A stretch of 11,711 bases of DNA from Candidatus Gerdarchaeota archaeon (lineage in GTDB: Archaea > Asgardarchaeota > Heimdallarchaeia > JABLTI01), in assembly GCA_016839405.1 (NCBI GenBank), contig JAEOUJ010000358.1:1-11711 (forward strand), read 5' to 3'. Below the pieces are notes generated by a model. It was not told the origin of the DNA. It saw only the letters and a program-made list of their open reading frames with translations, and did no database searches. Both the position numbers and the translations under genes were made by a program. Position 1 is the first letter of the stretch. Every line of letters starts with the position of its first letter. Positions 1 to 6,548 of the stretch are shown here, piece by piece.

Positions 1-1
1 C

Positions 2-727
2 AGGCCATGTTGTAGTTCCATCAGCTAAATAGTAATTATAGAATGATTCCAAACCAATGCCGGTTATATTTCCAGGGGAAACTTGCATGAATGATAATGG
101 TATTCGAATTTCATATTGTCTATGATCAATTGATTCGAAATAAGAATTAGTAAAAGCTGAGTTTATTAAAACATTTGAAACTCCTAAAGAAACACCAAGG
201 GTTCCTAATTCAATTATTTCCCAGGTTTCTAAACTCTCTGAATATTGCTCAACAATAACAGCTTCAGTTCCATTTGAATAATGTTTATAACTAACAGTTC
301 TATCAGCAGAATTTAATCTTCCATTGTGATCTCTATCTAAATAAACTGCACACCCATAAGTATCCGGATTAGGTTCTGTTTGATATTCAGTCATATCAAA
401 TGCAATGAATAAATTAATGTCATTATTTTGTAATAATACTTTACCACTTGGATTATTTATTGCATCATACATATCATAAACTGCAGCAGAAGTCCATTCA
501 TAGGACATATTATTAGCTTTAAATTCTATCGTGCCATCCAAGGTTGGTATTGTATTATTCCAAAGGGAAAAGATTTCTTTAGGCAGTGTTATTGCAGAAT
601 GAGCTTTCCCAAAATTCATAGGTGTTTTATAGATTAGTATTGGCAAGAAAATAGATAAACTAATTAGCACTAAAATTATTACTCTTGTTATTTTTAATTT
701 AGGATGTCTAAGTAAATTATCCGGCAT
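2..727 (-). CDS. Membrane-anchored extracellular protein, CBM9/DOMON-like ectodomain (partial, C-terminus off window)
   Basis: I translated this frame by hand from the ATG at 727 down to base 2: 242 codons without a stop, running off the left edge. Residues about 14-33 form one hydrophobic segment after a basic N-terminus (HPKLKITR), so it looks like a signal anchor or uncleaved signal peptide with the rest outside the cell. The ectodomain has features of CBM9/DOMON-type beta-sandwiches: an early LDG strand followed by EWTSAA, a strand like INLFIAFDM, a YLDRDHNGRLNSADR calcium-loop-like stretch, and a YEIRIPLSF strand. Four N-glycosylation sequons (NNT, NMS, NGT, NIT) agree with export. A second in-frame ATG lies at 745, but a TATA-like box at 752-761 sits about 29 bases from 727, which favours 727. 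The ligand is unknown. The fold is inferred from sequence pattern; the frame itself is certain. Confidence 0.75.
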   Translation of the reverse strand, partial: MPDNLLRHPKLKITRVIILVLISLSIFLPILIYKTPMNFGKAHSAITLPKEIFSLWNNTIPTLDGTIEFKANNMSYEWTSAAVYDMYDAINNPSGKVLLQNNDINLFIAFDMTEYQTEPNPDTYGCAVYLDRDHNGRLNSADRTVSYKHYSNGTEAVIVEQYSESLETWEIIELGTLGVSLGVSNVLINSAFTNSYFESIDHRQYEIRIPLSFMQVSPGNITGIGLESFYNYYLADGTTTWP

Positions 728-751
728 TGATAGAGATCTCCTCATACTTAT

Positions 752-761
752 TATTTATAAA
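752..761 (-). promoter_or_regulatory. TATA-like box for the 727 gene
   Basis: Read on the minus strand this is TTTATAAATA. Its centre is about 29 bases upstream of the ATG at 727. Archaeal TATA boxes are centred about 26-27 bases before the transcription start, so the transcript would begin within a few bases of that ATG and be nearly leaderless. This also argues against the upstream in-frame ATG at 745. Confidence 0.5.
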
Positions 762-870
762 AAGATTTCTTGGTTATCCATTATAAAACATATAATCATT
801 TAAGATTATAGTTTGTAGTAATATGTATGCTCTTCTTTAGAAATAATAATATCTTTTCGGTAGAAGCAAA

Positions 871-880
871 TTTAATAAAT
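871..880 (+). promoter_or_regulatory. TATA-like box for the 904 kinase gene
   Basis: TTTAATAAAT, preceded by an A/G-rich stretch (AAGCAAA) that could serve as a BRE. Its centre lies about 28 bases before the ATG at 904. No Shine-Dalgarno-like sequence stands between, so a leaderless transcript is likely. Confidence 0.5.
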
Positions 881-903
881 TCAATATTATTTACTCAATT
901 GTT

Positions 904-1488
904 ATGCAATTGAAAAAAAATCATTTAACTCGAATTGTGATTTATGGCCCTCCGGGAAGTGGCAAATCAACTTTAGCAAAAAAGCTTGCTAAAAAATTAG
1001 ACTCTAAAATGATTCATTTGGATGATATTTTTTGGTTACCAAATTGGGAAGAAATAGAATTAGAGAAATTTAGAGATTATATTATTAATTTTTTAGATAA
1101 AAATGATTCATGGATAATTGATGGTAATTATTCAAAAGTTAGAGATTTGATTTTACCAAAAGCAACTTTAGCAATTTATTTGAATTTACCTTTATACTTA
1201 ATTTTATGGAGATTATTTGCTCGTACTGTAACAAGAAATACTAGACTAAAATTAATTAAACTTACACCTTTACCTAAAAATATTGAAATTACTAGTGGTA
1301 ATGAACAAGGTATATTGAAACCTTTCTTTGAATTATCTAGATATGCTATTAAATATAAATTAAAGAGGTTTAAAACCATGAAGGATGAAATTATAACTAT
1401 TCTTGGAAGTGAGAATTTCATAGTTTTTAATAAATACAAAGAAATCAAACACTTTCAAGAAATTATTACATATTTATATTTTAGTTAA
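904..1488 (+). CDS. FlaR-like / adenylate-kinase-type P-loop kinase
   Basis: This 194-residue protein resembles the family annotated as 'DNA topology modulation protein FlaR' or adenylate-kinase-like. Visible motifs: a Walker A loop GPPGSGKST at residues 15-23; [10 protein letters not shown] at 39-48, matching the family's HLDxxFWxPxW element; and WIIDGNYS at 70-77, a hallmark of the group. A basic region follows (about 103-127: [12 protein letters not shown] and onward), where the lid of such kinases lies, then a family-like C-terminal segment in which [13 protein letters not shown] resembles the usual RxKxLxxLxE stretch. Length is normal for the family. It is cytosolic and presumably phosphorylates a small molecule, but the substrate is not known for the family and the topology-related name is probably misleading. 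It is transcribed alone, divergent from the 727 gene and convergent with the 1497 gene. The ATG at 904 is supported by a TATA-like box at the correct distance. Confidence 0.85.
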   Translation: MQLKKNHLTRIVIYGPPGSGKSTLAKKLAKKLDSKMIHLDDIFWLPNWEEIELEKFRDYIINFLDKNDSWIIDGNYSKVRDLILPKATLAIYLNLPLYLILWRLFARTVTRNTRLKLIKLTPLPKNIEITSGNEQGILKPFFELSRYAIKYKLKRFKTMKDEIITILGSENFIVFNKYKEIKHFQEIITYLYFS

Positions 1489-1497
1489 ATTTTTTTT
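1489..1497 (+). terminator. Oligo-T terminator after the kinase gene
   Basis: Eight consecutive T's (1490-1497) begin two bases after the TAA of the kinase gene and run into the stop codon of the convergent gene. Oligo-T runs on the coding strand terminate archaeal RNA polymerase. There is no hairpin. Confidence 0.5.
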
Positions 1498-1952
1498 CAT
1501 TGATATTTCTTAATATTTTGTTCTAAATCCTCAATTTTTTCCGTTGATGGAGATCCAGATTCTTCCCAAAGTATTTCATTATTTTTCAATAAAAACAAAT
1601 AAATTGTTTCTTCAGTTTTAATACCAAGTTTTTTCTTGAATTTTTTCTTATTGATGTAGATTGTTATAGTTCTATTTCGTGTTTGAATGCTTGGAATACC
1701 TGCTCTCATTCCTCCATCTATCATTAATTTCATAGGAATGTATCCAATAGATAATGTTGGAATTTCATAATATCTAAAAGATGAATATTTTTGTTCTAAT
1801 GAAGATAATAAATTAGTCCATTTATCAACTGTAAATTGTTGATACTGGAGAAATGGGATGATGACTAAATTTAGTTCACCATCCAAATCAAATGGTATTT
1901 TGAATTTTTTGCCTTCTAAATTAGATCCTTCAACTGCTGGAAACAATTTCAT
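1497..1952 (-). CDS. Thioredoxin-fold-like protein without cysteines
   Basis: This 151-residue protein resembles a widespread uncharacterised thioredoxin-like (AhpC/ATP10-like) family. Family-type elements: FPAVEGSNLEGKKFKIPFDL at residues 4-23, QYQQFTVDKW with the QQ...VDxW pattern, FRYYEIPTLS, the very characteristic IDGGMRAGIPS, then RTITIYINKKKFKKKLGI and the strand TIYLFLLKNNEILW. There is no Cys anywhere, so it cannot act as a CxxC thioredoxin or a Cys-based peroxiredoxin. Its role is unknown; members of such families have been suggested as chaperone or assembly factors. The ATG lies 4 bases after the stop of the DUF362 gene and is preceded by AAAGGT, a Shine-Dalgarno-like site about 8 bases upstream, so the two are co-transcribed and probably functionally connected. 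Family recognition is from memory of the motif pattern. Confidence 0.65.
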   Translation of the reverse strand: MKLFPAVEGSNLEGKKFKIPFDLDGELNLVIIPFLQYQQFTVDKWTNLLSSLEQKYSSFRYYEIPTLSIGYIPMKLMIDGGMRAGIPSIQTRNRTITIYINKKKFKKKLGIKTEETIYLFLLKNNEILWEESGSPSTEKIEDLEQNIKKYQ

Positions 1953-1956
1953 TTTT

Positions 1957-2844
1957 TTATACCTTTAATTCAGTTTTTATTTTCTTAACTAATACTTCAG
2001 CTTCTTTAGAATCTGTTATGAATTCAATCTCATCTGGTGATGTAATTCCAATACCCAATTCAACTGCTCGAGCGATTTGTTCTTGCTGAAATATAGGTCC
2101 TTTACTAACTTCTGGGGTAGTTCCAAGAATTCGTAATAGAGCAACTCCTACAGCATCAATAGCTATTTTATCCGTACCAGCAATGAAAACATTTGCTTCT
2201 TTTCTTGTACCCTCCATTGGTCCTCCATCAACAAAAGCTATAACACCATCCATAATTATAAGATCAGTTTTATAGACTGTATTTATTTCAGCAATCATCT
2301 TACGCTGATGCTCTGATGAATGTAATTCTCTCATATAATCATGGTTATCTCTAGGCACTAAACCAACAGCATTCTTCATAGAAAGTGTAAAATGTCCACC
2401 ATACATGTGTGTTTTCAAACAACATGTTTCAACAATGCATTCAGCTTCTTTGTAAATTTTCGCAAAAAGAAAACCATCTTTCCAATGGCTTCCATCAGGT
2501 TTTAATAAAACATATTCTTCATCTGGTATAGCAGATAAATCTACAAGTGAAAATCCTAGTTCTTTTGCTAATTTTGTAACTCCTAATGTTTCAAAAGTTT
2601 CATGTGTTTTTGCAGGTCCACTTCTTTCAGCTATAGTAATTGATTTCGCGCCCATTTCTTTGAGCTTAATTATCATTTGTTTTAAAGTATCCATATGTGT
2701 ACATGCAGGTGGGGGATCTGCTGTATTGAAGTTTGGTTTAAAGATTACATCTTTATTTTTAACTGGATTTATTCCTAATAGCTCAAATGATTTGTTAACA
2801 CCAAACACTCGATCATCGGTAACAATAACTACTATTTTAGTCAT
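1957..2844 (-). CDS. DUF362 family protein
   Basis: From the ATG at 2844 this is a 295-residue DUF362 protein. Typical elements are FKPNFN with KPN at 36-38, PPPACTHMDT at 44-53, the IAERSGPAKTHETFETLG segment, LSMKNAVGLVPR, DGVIAFVDGGPMEG and AGTDKIAIDAVGVALL. It ends after that core and lacks the C-terminal 4Fe-4S ferredoxin domain that some DUF362 proteins carry. The four cysteines are one in PPAC-THM and three in AECIVETCCLKTH. The biochemical function of the family is not established; an iron-sulfur or redox role has been proposed for the longer forms. An in-frame GTG at 2853 is another possible start, but the sequence GTGAT that contains it looks like a ribosome binding site for the ATG at 2844. 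The gene leads a two-gene operon with the thioredoxin-like gene and is divergent from the oxidoreductase operon. Confidence 0.85.
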   Translation of the reverse strand: MTKIVVIVTDDRVFGVNKSFELLGINPVKNKDVIFKPNFNTADPPPACTHMDTLKQMIIKLKEMGAKSITIAERSGPAKTHETFETLGVTKLAKELGFSLVDLSAIPDEEYVLLKPDGSHWKDGFLFAKIYKEAECIVETCCLKTHMYGGHFTLSMKNAVGLVPRDNHDYMRELHSSEHQRKMIAEINTVYKTDLIIMDGVIAFVDGGPMEGTRKEANVFIAGTDKIAIDAVGVALLRILGTTPEVSKGPIFQQEQIARAVELGIGITSPDEIEFITDSKEAEVLVKKIKTELKV

Positions 2845-2853
2845 AAAAATCAC

Positions 2854-2978
2854 TTTTTTCTATTTATATTGAAAAAGTATTGATAATTTAAATCATTTAT
2901 TTAGAATCTAAATAATTTAAATCAATTAATATATAATTTAATCTTTATAATTCAATTTCTAAGGTAATAAACATTTAA
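2854..2978. promoter_or_regulatory. Divergent promoter region, DUF362 gene and oxidoreductase operon
   Basis: This gap, almost wholly A and T, separates two divergent operons and must hold both promoters. On the plus strand a TATA-like CTTTATAAT (2943-2951) lies about 30 bases before the GTG at 2979 and about 55 before the ATG at 3003. On the minus strand AATATAAATA (2861-2870) and TTTAAATT (near 2885-2892) are candidates. No operator-like inverted repeat stands out. Confidence 0.45.
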
Positions 2979-3002
2979 GTGAAAGTATTATATTGTGTAT
3001 TT

Positions 3003-4736
3003 ATGAGCCAGAAATTAAAAATTCAAAATGATATATCAATTGTTCTTTGTGGAGCAGCTGGTTTAGGAATTCAAACTGTAGAAGACTTACTAACTCAAGT
3101 TTTAAAAAAATCACAATACAATATTTTTGCAACGAAGGAATATATGAGTCGTGTCCGTGGTGGTTTAAATTCTACAGAAATAAGAGTAGCAAATTTTCCA
3201 ATAAGAGCTTATCTTGATAGAATAGACCTTTTTTTTGTTTTTAGTAGGGGAGCCTATGAACGACATAAAGAGAGAATTTCTGAGCAAACAGTTATTTTTG
3301 GTGAACCTGAAAATCTTGAAGACTGTGACTATAATAAATGCAAATACATTAAAGAAGTTCCTTTAACAGAAGAAGCTATTAAATTAGGGAACAAAGTTTT
3401 TACAAATTCTATAGCAGCAGGTATAATTGCAGGTTTATTGGAAGTTGATATTGAATTATTGGATCAATATTTCCAAGAACGTTTTGCTACTAAAGGCGAA
3501 GAAATTATTCGAAAAAATTCTGAAGCTGCTCGTATTGGATATAAAATAGCAAATGATCTTGAGAGTTCAGGCGACATAGATTTTAGTGTTCAAAAAGACC
3601 CTGAAGTTGATGACAACATTTTATTGAATGGTACAGAGGCTGTAGGAATTGGAGCTTTAGCTGGTGGTTGTAATTTTGTAAGTGCTTATCCTATGTCACC
3701 ATCAACAGGAGTTTTTACATTTCTTGCTCATCATCAGAAAGATTTCGATGTAATTGTTGAGCAAGCTGAAGATGAAATTGCAGCAATCAATGCTGTTTAC
3801 GGTTCTTGGTATGCTGGAGCACGAGGTTTTGCTACAACTTCTGGAGGTGGTTTTGCTCTTATGGTAGAAGGAGTAAGTCTAGCAGGAGTAACAGAAATGC
3901 CTTTAGTTATTCATTTGGCACAAAGACCTGGTCCAGCGACAGGTCTACCTACAAGAACTGAACAAGCGGATCTTAATTTAGCTTTATATTCCGGGCACGG
4001 TGAGTTCCCAAGAATAATTTTAGCACCAGGTAATATCGAACAAGTATTTTATATTACGCAAAAGGCATTTAATTTAGCAGATAAATATCAAGTTCCAGTT
4101 TTTATTTTAACAGATCAATACCTTTTGAATTGTTTCTATAATATCAAACCAATTAAAGTTAAGGATATAAAAATAGAAAATCATATTGTAAAAACTACTA
4201 CTGATTATAAAAGATATAAAATAACAAAAAATGGTATTTCTCCTAGAGGTATTCCAAATTACGGAGAAGGATTGGTAGCTGTAGATAGTCATGAACATGA
4301 TGAAGAAGGTCATATTTCTGAAGATTTGAAATATATGCGACCAGAACAAATGAAAAAGCGTTTTAGGAAATTTGAAGAGATAAAAAAAGAGATTATACAA
4401 CCAGAATTAATAGGTAAAAAAGATTATAAGAATTTGATTATTTGTTGGGGATCAAATTATGAATTAGTAAAAGAAGCAGTTAGAAAAATAAATAGAGACG
4501 ATTTAGCTATTCTTCACTTCTCTCAAATATATCCATTGCCTGAAAATGTTGAAGAATATCTTGCAAAAACAAGTAGAATAATTGATATAGAAAATAATTT
4601 TGTTGGACAATTTGGAGAATTATTACAGTTAAAAACTTGTTATGAAATTACTCATTGGATTCTGAAATATTCAGGAATGCAATTTTCTGTCGAAGAATTA
4701 ATAATTAAAATTAGAGATATTTTGGAGGAAAAATAG
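3003..4736 (+). CDS. korA: 2-oxoacid:ferredoxin oxidoreductase, alpha subunit (gamma-alpha fusion)
   Basis: This 577-residue protein is the fused gamma-alpha subunit of a 2-oxoacid:ferredoxin oxidoreductase, which oxidatively decarboxylates 2-oxoacids to acyl-CoA with ferredoxin as acceptor. Residues about 10-190 are the gamma domain, with CGAAGLG (16-22) and MSRVRGGLNSTEIR. The alpha pyrimidine domain starts near NGTEA (209-213) and carries YPMSPST at 229-235, matching the family's YPITPST substrate motif with Met and Ser substitutions. The CoA and active-site region QRPGPATGLPTRTEQ is at 307-321, followed by the transketolase-type domain II. This is the two-subunit layout known from Sulfolobus, with no separate delta ferredoxin gene. 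The start is uncertain: ATG at 3003 gives a normal N-terminus, while GTG at 2979 would add eight residues. Substrate preference (pyruvate, 2-oxoglutarate or broad) cannot be read from the sequence. The beta gene follows at once. Confidence 0.92.
   Translation: MSQKLKIQNDISIVLCGAAGLGIQTVEDLLTQVLKKSQYNIFATKEYMSRVRGGLNSTEIRVANFPIRAYLDRIDLFFVFSRGAYERHKERISEQTVIFGEPENLEDCDYNKCKYIKEVPLTEEAIKLGNKVFTNSIAAGIIAGLLEVDIELLDQYFQERFATKGEEIIRKNSEAARIGYKIANDLESSGDIDFSVQKDPEVDDNILLNGTEAVGIGALAGGCNFVSAYPMSPSTGVFTFLAHHQKDFDVIVEQAEDEIAAINAVYGSWYAGARGFATTSGGGFALMVEGVSLAGVTEMPLVIHLAQRPGPATGLPTRTEQADLNLALYSGHGEFPRIILAPGNIEQVFYITQKAFNLADKYQVPVFILTDQYLLNCFYNIKPIKVKDIKIENHIVKTTTDYKRYKITKNGISPRGIPNYGEGLVAVDSHEHDEEGHISEDLKYMRPEQMKKRFRKFEEIKKEIIQPELIGKKDYKNLIICWGSNYELVKEAVRKINRDDLAILHFSQIYPLPENVEEYLAKTSRIIDIENNFVGQFGELLQLKTCYEITHWILKYSGMQFSVEELIIKIRDILEEK
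4724..4728 (+). promoter_or_regulatory. Shine-Dalgarno site deciding the TTG start of the beta subunit
   Basis: GGAGG lies inside the last codons of the alpha gene, 9 bases before the TTG at 4738. It supports this non-ATG start and indicates coupled translation of the two subunits. Confidence 0.75.
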
Positions 4737-4737
4737 T

Positions 4738-5601
4738 TTGAAAAAAGATGTTTACAATTATCCTGGAGTGGAAATTCATTGGTGCCCAGGTTGCGGTAAT
4801 TTTCCAATAATGGATTCTCTAAAAGATGCTTTAATTGAACTAGAAATTAATCCACAGAATTTCGTGTTAGTGACAGGCATTGGACAAGCTGCAAAAACTC
4901 CTCATTTCATGAAAGTGAATTTTGTTAATGGTTTACATGGAAGAGCTTTACCAGTAGCAACCGCAATTAAAGCAGTTAATCCTACTCTTGAAGTAATGGT
5001 GGTTAGTGGAGATGGATGTATGTATTCAGAAGGAGGAAATCATTTAATCCATGCACTTCGAAGAAATGTTGATATTACAGTTTTAATTCACAATAATTTT
5101 GTTTATGGATTAACTAAAGGACAAGCTTCCCCTACAAGTCGATTGGGATTTAAAACAGAAATTCAAGTAAGTGGAGTAATAAATAAACCATTTAATCCTA
5201 TTGCTTTCGCAATTTCCCAAGATGCTTCATTTGTTGCCCGAGCTTTTGCTGGTGATAAAGAAGAAACAAAAGAGATAATAAAACAAGCAATCCAACACAA
5301 AGGTTTTGCAATGGTAGATATATTACAACCTTGTGTTAGCTTTAATAAAGTAAATACTTACAAATGGTTCAAAGATCGCATTTATTATTTGGATAGTGAT
5401 TTTAATTCAGCAGATCAAATTTTAGCTTTTAAAAAAGCAATAGAAGAAGAAAAATTTCCTTTGGGAGTAATCTATAAGAATACAAAACAATCTACTTTTG
5501 AAGAGAATCTTGATGTTTACAAAGAAGATAAAAATACACCAATTATAAAGAGAAAAAGAGACTTGAATAAAATCGAAAAAATATTTCTTACACCTCAATA
5601 A
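4738..5601 (+). CDS. korB: 2-oxoacid:ferredoxin oxidoreductase, beta subunit (TPP-binding)
   Basis: This 287-residue protein is the thiamine-diphosphate-binding beta subunit and partner of the preceding gene. Motifs: HWCPGCGN (14-21, Cys16 and Cys19); GLHGRALPVATAIK; the TPP/Mg motif beginning SGDG at 90-93 (Asp92) with NNFVYGLTKGQASPT from 119 (Asn120, Val122 as metal ligands); and ILQPC with Cys199. Family enzymes bind one 4Fe-4S cluster with four Cys, and the third lies in a GIGC motif. Here that motif reads GIGQ (Gln50, codon CAA at 4885-4887), so one expected ligand is absent. The residue after the TPP motif's GDG is Cys94 where Asp is usual. Otherwise the sequence follows the Sulfolobus-type subunit closely, including the VNTYKWFKDRIYYLD tail. 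The TTG start is 1 base past the alpha stop codon. It acts as a cytosolic alpha-beta complex. Confidence 0.92.
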   Translation: MKKDVYNYPGVEIHWCPGCGNFPIMDSLKDALIELEINPQNFVLVTGIGQAAKTPHFMKVNFVNGLHGRALPVATAIKAVNPTLEVMVVSGDGCMYSEGGNHLIHALRRNVDITVLIHNNFVYGLTKGQASPTSRLGFKTEIQVSGVINKPFNPIAFAISQDASFVARAFAGDKEETKEIIKQAIQHKGFAMVDILQPCVSFNKVNTYKWFKDRIYYLDSDFNSADQILAFKKAIEEEKFPLGVIYKNTKQSTFEENLDVYKEDKNTPIIKRKRDLNKIEKIFLTPQ

Positions 5602-5602
5602 T

Positions 5603-5633
5603 TTTGCTTTTATTTCCTATATTTTTCTTTTGT
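5603..5633 (+). terminator. T-rich terminator after the oxidoreductase operon
   Basis: Directly after the beta stop codon come several T-runs within 30 bases (ATTTTGCTTTTATTTCC and TATTTTTCTTTT). Serial oligo-T tracts are typical archaeal terminators. No stem-loop is seen. Confidence 0.5.
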
Positions 5634-5684
5634 ATTGAGCATTAAACTAATAAATCATATATGAGTTAGTTAAGTGTTATTTAT

Positions 5685-5690
5685 GGAGGG
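5685..5690 (+). promoter_or_regulatory. Shine-Dalgarno site choosing the ATG at 5701
   Basis: GGAGGG, 10 bases before the ATG at 5701. In-frame starts also exist at 5674 (GTG) and 5683 (ATG). The Shine-Dalgarno position and the Lys-Lys-led signal peptide both point to 5701. Confidence 0.65.
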
Positions 5691-5700
5691 TAAAACTTCT

Positions 5701-6519
5701 ATGAAAAAAACCAATCTTATAGTAATAAGTTTAGGATTAATATTTTTGATGTCGATTACATCTGTTATGGGACAAGTCAAAGTAAATGATTTATATAGTT
5801 GCCTTTCACCAGCTCCCATAATAGATGGTAGTTTCTATTCAACAGCCATTGAATGGGATAAAGGTGTCCCAATAGATGTTGAACTATTTAATATAAACAA
5901 TCAAGCAGATAGTATAAAAATACAAATTCAATCAGTTCAAGATAACGATTATCGTATTTTCTTTGGTATTACAATTCCAACTACTATCATTGAAGGTGAT
6001 ACATTATATCTTGTTTTTAGAGATGTAGAAGGTCAACCGTTACATCAACCACCAAACAATATTGATGGAATGTATGGAAAAGACCATGATGTAATAACAA
6101 TGTATATGCACAATAACCATACAGCAGATATGTTTACAAATGATACTGTTAAACATACAGAATGGCCTAGAGAATATATCGCTGATGTAGAAGTTGGTGG
6201 AACAGATGATGGAATTGGTAAATGTCATCATAATGGTACTCATGTAACTGTTGAAACAAGAAAGCAATTCAATACAGGCGATGCATTAGGTCATGACTTT
6301 AACCTTGTTGTAAATGGTACTATAGAAATGTTCATCTGGTTCTGGGATGGTGATCTTAATAAACATTATACTATGATTCGCGAAAATGATAATGATTATG
6401 ACTATCTTCTCTTACATATAAATTGTACAAAAACAACACCAATATCAATGGGTTTGGTTATAACTGGCTTATTTAGTACTGCAGTAGCTGCAGTAATCTT
6501 AAAGAAAAGAAGAAAGTAA
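5701..6519 (+). CDS. Secreted, C-terminally membrane-anchored protein, DOMON / EB_dh-like domain
   Basis: This 272-residue exported protein begins with a signal peptide (MKKTN, then a hydrophobic core to about residue 22, with a likely cleavage near SVMGQ) and ends with one membrane segment (about 246-267) followed by the basic tail KKRRK, so the domain faces outwards. The ectodomain looks like a CBM9/DOMON sandwich, perhaps the ethylbenzene-dehydrogenase heme-binding type: PIIDGSFYSTAIEWDKG near the start, YRIFFGITIP, DTLYLVFRDVEG, a region rich in His and Asp (DHDVITMYMHNNHTADMF), then VEVGGTDDGIGKCHHNGTHV and EMFIWFWDGD. Five sequons (NHT, NDT, NGT twice, NCT) suggest N-glycosylation. Heme or metal binding is possible from the many His and Met residues but is not shown. 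It is preceded by its own gap and ends at a hairpin terminator. It may be distantly related in fold to the protein encoded at 2-727. Confidence 0.75.
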   Translation: MKKTNLIVISLGLIFLMSITSVMGQVKVNDLYSCLSPAPIIDGSFYSTAIEWDKGVPIDVELFNINNQADSIKIQIQSVQDNDYRIFFGITIPTTIIEGDTLYLVFRDVEGQPLHQPPNNIDGMYGKDHDVITMYMHNNHTADMFTNDTVKHTEWPREYIADVEVGGTDDGIGKCHHNGTHVTVETRKQFNTGDALGHDFNLVVNGTIEMFIWFWDGDLNKHYTMIRENDNDYDYLLLHINCTKTTPISMGLVITGLFSTAVAAVILKKRRK

Positions 6520-6548
6520 GAATTACTTTCTTTTATTATTTTTTTTAA
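6510..6548. terminator. Hairpin plus T-tract between convergent genes
   Basis: AGAAAGTAA (6511-6519) and TTACTTTCT (6523-6531) are perfect inverted repeats around a 3-base loop GAA; the stem extends by one A-T pair. A T-rich tract follows, ending in eight T's. The left arm contains the stop codon of the exported-protein gene, and the tract reaches the stop of the opposite gene at 6545. It resembles a bacterial intrinsic terminator, though archaeal polymerase needs only the T-tract. Confidence 0.65.

Noticed and set aside
1176..1448. Hydrophobic open frame antisense to the P-loop kinase
   Set aside because: The kinase frame has clear motifs across this stretch. The antisense product looks membrane-like only because of base composition.
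904..1488. DNA topology or flagellar regulation role implied by the FlaR name
   Set aside because: The sequence shows a small-molecule-kinase-like P-loop protein with no DNA-binding motif, so the historical name is not used as a function.
2660..2872. Open frame on the plus strand inside the DUF362 gene
   Set aside because: It is a shadow of a well-supported gene on the other strand, with no recognisable motif.
4107..4400. Open frame on the minus strand inside the oxidoreductase alpha gene
   Set aside because: Rich in Phe, Ile and Tyr as expected from antisense A+T-rich coding DNA. The opposite strand encodes a conserved enzyme.
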